DNA from: an uncultured Phycisphaerales bacterium
Lineage (GTDB): Bacteria; Planctomycetota; Phycisphaerae; WQYP01
Length of the DNA: 25,521 nucleotides
Direction of reading: 5' to 3'
Assembly (NCBI GenBank): GCA_903868035.1
Contig: CAIPTQ010000104.1
Span: 1 to 25,521 of the forward strand
In this document: piece by piece, positions 13,793 through 19,553 of the stretch
Position numbering within the stretch: position 1 is the first letter of the stretch
Layout: every line of letters starts with the position of its first letter
Notes under the pieces: generated by a model
Databases searched by the model: none
Seen by the model: only the letters and a program-made list of their open reading frames with translations
What the model was told of the DNA's origin: nothing
Translations under genes and position numbers: made by a program

Positions 13793-14857
13793 TCACCGCC
13801 CGGCGGCCCGGGCGACGCTGTTGGCCCCCACGCAGAGATAGAGGACGGCCATGCGGACGGCCAGGCCGTTGGAGACCTGGCGGAGGATGCCCGAGTGGTC
13901 GCCGTCGGCGACGTCGGTGGTGATTTCGAGGCCGCGGTTCAAGGGGCCGGGGTGGAGGATGAGGAGGTCGGGGCGGGCCCCCCCCCCTTTGGCGAGGCGT
14001 TCGCGGGTGAGGCCGAAGAAGCGGGAGTATTCGCGGATGCTGGGGAAGGCGGCGGAGGTGAGGCGTTCGAACTGGACGCGGAGCATGTTGACCACGTCGA
14101 TGGTGGGGAGGACGGAGTCGAGGTCGTGGGAGATGTGGACGTCGTAGTCGGGGGAGAGGCGGCGGATGTCGCCGGGGACGAGGGTGCTGGGGCCGACGAG
14201 GGTGATTTTGGCGCCCAGCTTGCACAGGCCGTGGATGTCGGAGCGGGCGACGCGGGAGTTGGCGATGTCGCCGACGATGGCGACGTGGAGGCCCTTGAAG
14301 AGTGATGAGGGATGAGTAATGAGTGATGAGTTTTGCGGAGGGAGTTTGCCGAGCTTGAGGAAGTGTTCGCGGATGGTGAACAGGTCGAGGAGGCCCTGGG
14401 TGGGGTGTTCGTGGCTGCCGTCGCCGGCGTTGATGACCGAGCAGTTGACGGAGCGCGCCAGGAGGTGGGGGGCGCCGGAGAAGCGGTGGCGGATGACGAT
14501 GACGTCGACGCCCATGGCTTCGATGTTGCGGGCGGTGTCGCGGAGGGTTTCGCCCTTGGAGACCGAGCTGGTGGAGACCGAGAAGTCCAGGACGTCGGCG
14601 GAGAGGCGCTGGGCGGCCAGGGAGAAGGAGGTTTTGGTGCGGGTGGAATCCTCGAAGAAGAGGTTGACGCAGACCTTGCCGCGGAGGGCGGGGACTTTTT
14701 TGACCGAGCGGGTGGAGACTTCGGTGAGGGCGGAGGCGGTGTCGAGGACGGCGAGGATTTCCTCGGCGGAGAGCTCCTCGAGGCCCAGGAGGTGGGGGCG
14801 CGTCCAGGTGCTTTCCGGATTTTCGATTTTTGATTTTTGATTTTCGATTTCAAGCAT
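13793..14857 (-). CDS. pyrB: Aspartate carbamoyltransferase catalytic chain, with repeat-derived insertions
   Basis: A 354-residue ATCase catalytic subunit, which condenses carbamoyl phosphate and aspartate to carbamoyl aspartate in pyrimidine synthesis. Signatures are FEDSTRTKTSF (68-78), SVSKGETLRDTARN, DGSHEHPTQGLLD (146-158), VAIVGDIANSRVARS and ILHPGPLNRGLE (300-311), so all ligand-binding loops are present. It is longer than the usual 300-310 residues for three visible reasons. An N-terminal extension (EIENQKSKIENP) is encoded by a heptamer tract. An insertion at about 169-188 (NSSLITHPSSLF) is encoded by a second heptamer tract. A GGGAR insertion before the PGP motif is encoded by a G10 run. 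The ATG at 14857 is preferred to a GTG at 14863. It lies 47 bp after pyrR on the same strand. No regulatory pyrI gene is adjacent. Confidence 0.94.
   Translation of the reverse strand: MLEIENQKSKIENPESTWTRPHLLGLEELSAEEILAVLDTASALTEVSTRSVKKVPALRGKVCVNLFFEDSTRTKTSFSLAAQRLSADVLDFSVSTSSVSKGETLRDTARNIEAMGVDVIVIRHRFSGAPHLLARSVNCSVINAGDGSHEHPTQGLLDLFTIREHFLKLGKLPPQNSSLITHPSSLFKGLHVAIVGDIANSRVARSDIHGLCKLGAKITLVGPSTLVPGDIRRLSPDYDVHISHDLDSVLPTIDVVNMLRVQFERLTSAAFPSIREYSRFFGLTRERLAKGGGARPDLLILHPGPLNRGLEITTDVADGDHSGILRQVSNGLAVRMAVLYLCVGANSVARAAGR
13978..13987. repeat. Homopolymer: G10 on the pyrB coding strand
   Basis: Ten consecutive C on the plus strand (G on the coding strand) encode part of KGGGAR immediately before the conserved PDLLILHPGP motif. 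Loss or gain of one base would truncate PyrB before its C-terminal ligand loops. Confidence 0.9.
14301..14330. repeat. Heptanucleotide tandem tract inside pyrB
   Basis: On the plus strand the tract reads as imperfect 7-bp units GTGATGAG/GGATGAG/TAATGAG/TGATGAG. It encodes residues about 176-186 of PyrB, in a loop that is normally much shorter, between REHF and the VAIVGDI strand. The unit length is not a multiple of three, yet the overall frame is kept. Confidence 0.82.
14818..14851. repeat. Heptanucleotide tandem tract at the 5' end of pyrB
   Basis: Four 7-bp units GATTTTC/GATTTTT/GATTTTT/GATTTTC and a partial fifth. On the coding strand it encodes residues 3-14 of PyrB (EIENQKSKIENP), a segment with no counterpart in ordinary ATCase. 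It begins 6 bp inside the ATG and is strikingly AT-rich against its surroundings. Confidence 0.85.
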
Positions 14858-14904
14858 GCGCACCCCGGCAACTAACGACTGGCCACGGAAAATGGATCAC
14901 GGAC

Positions 14905-15465
14905 TCACTCCAGATACACGGCATCCTCCGCATCGGTGGGCTGGAGGCGGACGCGGATTTTCTGGCCGCGGGCGGTTTCGGTGACGTGCAGGCCGACGAA
15001 ATCGGCGGCGATGGGAAATTCGCGGCGGCCGCGGTCGATGAGGACGGCCAGGCGGATGATGCTGGGGCGGCCGAAGGCGACCAGGCCGTCGAGGGCGGCG
15101 CGGGCGGAGCGGCCGGTCTCCAGCACGTCATCGACGAGGATGACGGGGCGGTCGTCGAGGCGGAAGTTCATGTCGGTGCCCTGGGGGATGGTGATGGCGT
15201 GGCCGCCGCCGAGGGCCAGGTCGTCGCGGTAGAAGGTGATGTCCAGCGCCCCGGCGTCGATGCGGGCGCGGGGCCGGCCGCTGCGGGCGGCGAGGAGTTC
15301 GGCGAGGCGGTAGGCGAGGAGTTCGCCGCGGGAGCGGATGCCGACGAGGGCGACGGGATGGGCGGGGTTGGGGGATTGGAGTTGGAATGTGTCATCGGCG
15401 GCGATGTCATCAGCCATCGCGCCCAGGAGTTGGGTGATTTGCCTGCCATCAAGCAGCGTTTGCAT
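14905..15465 (-). CDS. pyrR: PyrR, bifunctional pyrimidine regulator / uracil phosphoribosyltransferase
   Basis: A 186-residue type I phosphoribosyltransferase. The PRPP-binding loop is VILVDDVLETGRS (108-120). Other PyrR features are VGIRSRGELLAYRLAELL (41-58), LDITFYRDDL (74-83) and LAVLIDRGRREFPIAADFVG (139-158). In Gram-positive bacteria PyrR binds pyr mRNA and promotes attenuation in response to UMP, and it has uracil phosphoribosyltransferase activity. Here it directly precedes pyrB, the classical order, so a regulatory role is likely. I could not recognise a PyrR-binding stem-loop with the Bacillus-type consensus in the leader. The ATG at 15465 is preceded on the minus strand by TTGCGT and TAACCT at 16-bp spacing, a weak promoter that would give an almost leaderless message. 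Confidence 0.92.
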   Translation of the reverse strand: MQTLLDGRQITQLLGAMADDIAADDTFQLQSPNPAHPVALVGIRSRGELLAYRLAELLAARSGRPRARIDAGALDITFYRDDLALGGGHAITIPQGTDMNFRLDDRPVILVDDVLETGRSARAALDGLVAFGRPSIIRLAVLIDRGRREFPIAADFVGLHVTETARGQKIRVRLQPTDAEDAVYLE

Positions 15466-15633
15466 GCCGACAGGTTACCGGGACGGCGGGGAAACGCAAG
15501 GGGTTGAACCACGACGCCGCGACGAGGGCGACGAGGCGGCGTCAATTCACCGCAAATGAAGGTTTGAAATTGGCGGCTAGGGATGGGCGACGCGGGTGAG
15601 GTATGATGGTGGCGGCCAAGAAAGGAGCGCGTC

Positions 15634-16617
15634 ATGAGCAAGGGTTATTTGGCGTGGGGGATATTGGGCACGGGGCGGATCGCCACGCAGTTTGCGGCGG
15701 GGCTGAATGCCGCGGAGCGGTGCCGGCTGGCGGCGGTGGGGTCGCGGCGGGCGGAGACGGGGCGGGAATTCGCGGGGCGGCACAACATCCCGGTGGTGCA
15801 TGATTCGTATGACGCCCTGATCGCCGACCCGGCGGTGGAGGCGGTGTATGTGTCATTGCCCAATGCGCTGCATCACGAGTGGACGCTCAAGGCGTTGCGC
15901 GCCGGGAAGCACGTGCTGTGCGAGAAGCCGCTGGCGAGCAACCTGGCGCAGGCCCAGGAGATGTTTGACACGGCGCGCGGCGCGGGGCGGGTGCTGGCGG
16001 AGGCGTTCATGTACCGGTCGCATCCGCTGACGCACGCGGTGCAGCAGGCGGTGGCGGAGGGGCGGATCGGGACGCTCAAGGTGATCCGCACGTCGTTTTT
16101 GTTTGCCGCCGAGAAGATCGAGGGGAACGTGCGTTTTGACGCGGCGCTGGCGGGGGGGTCGCTGATGGATGTGGGGTGTTACTGTTTGTCGTACGCGCGG
16201 CTGTTCGCCCGGGCCGAGCCGCGGACGCTGCTGGCGTGCGGGCAACTGCACGCGTCGGGGGTGGATGAGTATGTGGCCGGGGCGCTGGATTTTCCGGGCG
16301 GGGTGGTGTCATCATTTGCGTGCGGTTTGACGGTGCGGGCGGATAACGCGGCGTATCTCTTGGGAACCACGGGTTATATCCAGGTGCCCATGCCCTGGAA
16401 GCCGCCGGCGACGGATGCGGCGTACACGCTGGTGGATGCGGCGGGGGGGCATCACACGACACAGGTGAGCGCGAACAAGCATCTGTATGCGCTGGAGGCC
16501 GACGATTTCGCGGCGACGGCGCTGGAGGGCGCGCCGCAGCGCGTGACGGAGGCCGATTCGCTGGGCAACCAGCGCTGCCTGGATGTGCTGCGCCGGCAGG
16601 TGGGGGTGGTGTTTTGA
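15634..16617 (+). CDS. Gfo/Idh/MocA family NAD(P)-dependent oxidoreductase
   Basis: A 327-residue cytoplasmic oxidoreductase. The N-terminal Rossmann fold has WGILGTGRIATQFAAGL with the GxGxxA dinucleotide motif at 12-17, followed by AVYVSLPNALHHEWTLKAL and the family hallmark CEKPLASN with Glu97, Lys98 and Pro99. The C-terminal alpha/beta domain has GGSLMDVGCYCLSYARL (174-190), including the conserved Asp179 and Tyr183. These enzymes oxidise or epimerise sugars, inositols or related polyols; the substrate cannot be told from sequence. The opening and the EAFMYRSHP motif resemble the dihydrodiol dehydrogenase / glucose-fructose oxidoreductase branch. An AAAGGAG ribosome binding site supports the ATG. 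A TATGAT hexamer at 15602-15607 could be its -10 element. The next gene follows closely. Confidence 0.9.
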   Translation: MSKGYLAWGILGTGRIATQFAAGLNAAERCRLAAVGSRRAETGREFAGRHNIPVVHDSYDALIADPAVEAVYVSLPNALHHEWTLKALRAGKHVLCEKPLASNLAQAQEMFDTARGAGRVLAEAFMYRSHPLTHAVQQAVAEGRIGTLKVIRTSFLFAAEKIEGNVRFDAALAGGSLMDVGCYCLSYARLFARAEPRTLLACGQLHASGVDEYVAGALDFPGGVVSSFACGLTVRADNAAYLLGTTGYIQVPMPWKPPATDAAYTLVDAAGGHHTTQVSANKHLYALEADDFAATALEGAPQRVTEADSLGNQRCLDVLRRQVGVVF

Positions 16618-16655
16618 CATTTGACGCGCCGCGGGCGCGGGCGGACGATGGGGCG

Positions 16656-17426
16656 ATGAGCACCAGGCACGGTTATATGTATCGGTTGTGGGAGGAGGGG
16701 CAGCGGCATTTGGCGGCGGGGCGGTATGTGGCGGCATGCGGGGCGCTGGAGGCCGCCTCGGACCTGGCGTGCCGGGGGGGCGATATGCGGTCGCTGGCGC
16801 GGCTGTATTTGCCGCTGCTGGAGGCGCGGCGGTTGATGCGGTATCGGGCGGCGGAGGGGCGGATTGTGATTGTGGCGGGCGATGCCGCGGAGACGCGCGG
16901 GGCAGTCAAACGCTTCTATCAGGCCCAGGAAGGCACGCTGGTGGTGACCGGGGCGGAGCGCGCCCCTGGGCGTGCGCTGCGGTTGGCGCGGGCGGTGAAT
17001 GCGGCCGCCCGCCGGACCGGGTGTTGTCTGGAGGCACTGCTGGTGTTGGAGCATGGGGATCAGGCGCGTCTGGCGGCGGCGGGGGATGCGACGTTTGCGG
17101 CGGGGGTGCCGGTGGTGTGGACGCCGGACGCGGCGGCGGCGGTGGGTGCGGCGACCGATTCGGCGCTGGTTGTGCCGCTGCCTGCGGCGGGGGAGTATGA
17201 CGGCCAGTTGGCCGGTTGGGGCGCGGTGGCGCGGGAATCGCTGGTGATCGCCTGGGAGGCGCTGGCGCTGCGGTGGCAAAGCCGCCATCGGCTGCCGGCG
17301 GGCGCGGGGCCTTGGGAGGAACTGCGCTGGCTGCGGGCCGCCCTGCGCGTGGACCCGGCGTGCGAGCCGGTCACCATGCGCCTGATCGCCGTGGCGGAGG
17401 GGCTGGAGCGCGGCGGCGGAAGGTGA
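16656..17426 (+). CDS. Hypothetical protein following the oxidoreductase gene
   Basis: A 256-residue alanine- and arginine-rich soluble protein that I do not recognise. The N-terminal part (YRLWEEGQRHLAAGRYVAAC...LARLYLPLLEARRLMRYRAAEG) looks like a pair of TPR-type helices. The middle alternates strands and helices (RIVIVAGDAAETRGA, GTLVVTGAERA, CLEALLVLEHGD, VPVVWTPDAAAAVG, SALVVPLPAAGEYD), suggesting an alpha/beta fold. The C-terminal part is helical. No catalytic motif, signal peptide or membrane segment is apparent. The ATG at 16656 is preferred, but an in-frame TTG at 16614 overlapping the upstream stop is possible and would couple the two genes. GC-rich with G-ending codons like its upstream neighbour, so probably native. 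Confidence 0.68.
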   Translation: MSTRHGYMYRLWEEGQRHLAAGRYVAACGALEAASDLACRGGDMRSLARLYLPLLEARRLMRYRAAEGRIVIVAGDAAETRGAVKRFYQAQEGTLVVTGAERAPGRALRLARAVNAAARRTGCCLEALLVLEHGDQARLAAAGDATFAAGVPVVWTPDAAAAVGAATDSALVVPLPAAGEYDGQLAGWGAVARESLVIAWEALALRWQSRHRLPAGAGPWEELRWLRAALRVDPACEPVTMRLIAVAEGLERGGGR

Positions 17427-17428
17427 TG

Positions 17429-17454
17429 GGGAGCGTTACGAACTTTGCGCTCCC
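17429..17454. repeat. Inverted repeat after the hypothetical gene
   Basis: GGGAGCG (17429-17435) pairs with CGCTCCC (17448-17454) around a 12-nt loop, starting 3 bp after the stop at 17426. No T-run follows on either strand, so an intrinsic terminator is possible but weak. Confidence 0.4.
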
Positions 17455-17463
17455 ACAAGAGAT

Positions 17464-17492
17464 TTCACGCCCAGTGAAAGCCGATATATAAT
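17464..17492 (+). promoter_or_regulatory. Promoter of the MntA/HepT module
   Basis: TTCACG (17464-17469) and a perfect TATAAT (17487-17492) are separated by 17 bp. The predicted transcription start, 7 nt after the -10, is about 17499, two bases before the ATG at 17501, so the message would be essentially leaderless. Confidence 0.58.
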
Positions 17493-17500
17493 AGACTGCC

Positions 17501-17815
17501 ATGACCACCGCCCAGCGCAACATCCATCTCCCCCTCGACGAGATTCTGGCCTTCTGCCGGCGCAATCCGATCCAGAAGCTCAGCCTCTTCGGCTCGGTCC
17601 TGCGGGACGACTTCACGGAAAAATCCGATGTGGATTTCCTCGTGGAACTCGATCCTTCCGCAAGGATAGGTCTTTTCGAATTTCTGCGCATGCAATTTGA
17701 ACTCCAGGACATGATCGGTCGGCCGGTGGATCTGCGGACCCCTGAAGACCTACATGAACGTTTTCGCCTGAAAGTTGTCAATCAAGCCGAGCCTATCTAT
17801 GAGTGCCAAAACTGA
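17501..17815 (+). CDS. mntA: MntA-type minimal nucleotidyltransferase antitoxin
   Basis: A 104-residue MNT-fold protein. The nucleotidyltransferase motif is intact: LFGSVLRDDFTEKSDVDFLV, with Gly31-Ser32 and metal-binding Asp43 and Asp45. In characterised MntA/HepT modules the MNT protein neutralises the HEPN ribonuclease by adding AMP to the tyrosine of its RX4HXY motif. The next gene encodes a HEPN protein that carries exactly such a motif (RNWLVHGY), so this role is likely. Its stop overlaps the hepT ATG by 17 bp. Base composition is less GC-rich than neighbours, consistent with horizontal acquisition. No ribosome binding site is visible, in keeping with the leaderless promoter. Confidence 0.87.
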   Translation: MTTAQRNIHLPLDEILAFCRRNPIQKLSLFGSVLRDDFTEKSDVDFLVELDPSARIGLFEFLRMQFELQDMIGRPVDLRTPEDLHERFRLKVVNQAEPIYECQN

Positions 17816-18147
17816 CTTCGACTATCTGCGGGACATGCTCAGTTATGCCGAGGATGGCCACGCGCTGGTTGAGAATCGCTCCGAGGACGAATTGGATACC
17901 GAACCCGCCCTGCGCTATGCCATCCAATATTGCATCCTGATTATTGGGGGAGGCGGCAAGTCACATCTCTGATGAAACCCGGGACAAATTGCCGCAGGTG
18001 CTCTGGCGGGAGATTATCGGCATGCGCAACTGGCTGGTCCACGGATATATGCGAATTAGTGCGAAAACCGTTTGGGAAACGGCGACCCTCAATTTGCCCA
18101 AGCTCATGGATGAAATTCTCGCCTTTCTTCCCCCCGAGCAGACGTGA
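17799..18147 (+). pseudogene. hepT: HepT-type HEPN ribonuclease toxin, frameshifted
   Basis: Two overlapping reading frames together encode one DUF86/HEPN protein of about 115 residues. The first, from ATG 17799, gives MSAKTDFDYLRDMLSYAE...YAIQYCILIIG and then runs out of frame to a stop at 17972. The second resumes at GEAASHISDETRDKL and continues to LPPEQT at 18147. The switch lies at the G5 run 17946-17950: with one G removed the protein reads IIGEAASHIS without a break. The catalytic RX4HXY motif RNWLVHGY (residues 76-83 of the repaired protein) lies after the frameshift, so as read only a short inactive N-terminal fragment is made. This may be genuine inactivation, slippage-tolerant expression or a sequencing error in a homopolymer. 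The partner mntA is intact. Confidence 0.85.
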
Positions 18148-18172
18148 CCCCGCGCCCCCCCTCGCGTATACT
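18144..18172 (+). promoter_or_regulatory. Promoter of pyrC
   Basis: GTGACC (18144-18149, overlapping the hepT stop) and TATACT (18167-18172) have 17-bp spacing. The predicted start near 18179 is two bases before the pyrC ATG at 18181, and no ribosome binding site is present, so pyrC is probably translated from a leaderless message. Confidence 0.5.
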
Positions 18173-18180
18173 CCCCGTTC

Positions 18181-19497
18181 ATGAACTCCATTCTTCTTAT
18201 CAACGGCCGCGTGCTTGATCCCGCCAGCGGGCTCGACCAACCCGCGGATCTCCTCATCATCGAAGGCATCATCGCCGGCCTCGGCGCCGGCGGGGGTCTG
18301 AAAGCCCACCCCCCCGATGCCCAGGTGATCGACTGCCGCGGCTGTTTCATCACACCCGGCCTCATCGACATCCACGTCCATTTCCGCCAGCCCGGGCAGG
18401 AGGCCAAGGAGACCATCGCCACCGGCGGCGGCGCCGCCGTCGCCGGCGGCTTCACCACCGTCTGCTGCATGCCCAACACCCAGCCGGCATTGGATAACGA
18501 CACCCAGATCGAATTCGTGTACACCGAGGCCCGCAAGGCCCATCTCTGCCACGTGCTGCCCATCGGCGCCATCACCAAGGAACGCAAGGGCGTCGAACTC
18601 GCCGAGATGGCGATGATGCATGCCGCCGGCGCCGTCGGCTTCTCCGACGACGGCCAGGGCGTGGCCTCCGCCGCCGTCATGCTCAAGGCCCTGCAATACG
18701 TCAAGATGCTGGGGGGGGGCGGCAGCATCATCACCCAGCACTGCGAGGAACCCTCCCTTGCCTCCGGCCCGATGAACGCCGGCCCCACCGCCGTCAAACT
18801 GGGACTCGGCGGCATCCCCGCGGTCTCCGAGGAACTCATGATCGCCCGCGACCTCCTGCTCAACCAGCGCATCGGCGCCCGCTACCACGTCCAGCATATC
18901 TCCACCGCCGGCGCGGTGGACCTGGTCCGCCAGGCCCGCAAAAACGGCCAATGCGTCACCGCCGAAGTCTCGCCGCACCACCTCCTCCTCACCGATGAAC
19001 TCTGCGGCACGCTCAACGGCGGCTACGACACCAACACCAAGATGAACCCGCCCCTCCGCACCCGTGCCGACGTCGAGGCCTGCATCGCCGGCGTCATCGA
19101 CGGCACCATCGACTGCCTGGCCACCGACCACGCCCCCCACACCCGCGAGGAAAAGGAACAGGAATTCGACAAGGCCCCCTTCGGCATCGTCGGCCTGGAA
19201 ACGGCGCTGCCGCTGTATGCCCAGGCGCTGGTGGAACCGGGGCATATCACCTGGCTCCAGCTTATCGAAAAAATGACCGTCGCCCCGGCCCGCGTCATGG
19301 GCCTGGCCGGCAAGGGGACACTCGCCAAGGGCGCGCCCGCGGATGTGACGATTTTTGATCCCGCCGAGATTTGGACCGTGGACCCCGCCCGCTTCCGCTC
19401 CAAGAGCCGCAACACCCCCTTCGGCGGCTGCCAGATGAAGGGCCGGGTGAAGCGCACCATCGTCGCCGGCCATGTCGTATTCAATGACACGCCATAA
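18181..19497 (+). CDS. pyrC: Dihydroorotase, class I
   Basis: A 438-residue zinc amidohydrolase that cyclises N-carbamoyl-aspartate to dihydroorotate, the step after PyrB. Motifs are DIHVHFRQPGQEAKET with metal ligands His65 and His67, GGFTTVCCMPNTQP, GFSDDG with Asp156 in the position of the bridging Asp of class I enzymes, QHCEE with His187, HISTAGAVDLV with His239, and DHAPH with Asp316. TNTKMNPPLR is the substrate loop. The length and the GYDTNTKMNPPLR/APFGIVGLET pattern fit the catalytically active class I form rather than an inactive PyrC' subunit. A G9 run at 18711-18719 encodes LGGGGS just before ITQHCEE. Codons are strongly C-ending, unlike the G-ending genes at 15.6-17.4 kb. It is near but not in one operon with pyrR-pyrB, which face the other way. 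Confidence 0.95.
   Translation: MNSILLINGRVLDPASGLDQPADLLIIEGIIAGLGAGGGLKAHPPDAQVIDCRGCFITPGLIDIHVHFRQPGQEAKETIATGGGAAVAGGFTTVCCMPNTQPALDNDTQIEFVYTEARKAHLCHVLPIGAITKERKGVELAEMAMMHAAGAVGFSDDGQGVASAAVMLKALQYVKMLGGGGSIITQHCEEPSLASGPMNAGPTAVKLGLGGIPAVSEELMIARDLLLNQRIGARYHVQHISTAGAVDLVRQARKNGQCVTAEVSPHHLLLTDELCGTLNGGYDTNTKMNPPLRTRADVEACIAGVIDGTIDCLATDHAPHTREEKEQEFDKAPFGIVGLETALPLYAQALVEPGHITWLQLIEKMTVAPARVMGLAGKGTLAKGAPADVTIFDPAEIWTVDPARFRSKSRNTPFGGCQMKGRVKRTIVAGHVVFNDTP
18711..18719. repeat. Homopolymer: G9 in pyrC
   Basis: Nine consecutive G on the coding strand, in a loop directly before the metal-ligand motif QHCEE. A single-base slip here would remove more than half of the enzyme. Confidence 0.9.
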
Positions 19498-19553
19498 GGA
19501 TTCGGCGGCTAGAATGAGGGGTTGATTGGCCTGCCATTGGAGCAACCTTGGGG

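Noticed and set aside
15466..15633. A PyrR-binding attenuator in the pyrR leader
   Set aside because: No terminator/antiterminator pair or Bacillus-type PyrR-binding loop could be recognised on the minus strand.
17799..18147. Two separate small genes in the hepT region
   Set aside because: The two frames together match one HEPN protein of normal length and join seamlessly if one G is removed; a single frameshifted gene is the simpler reading.
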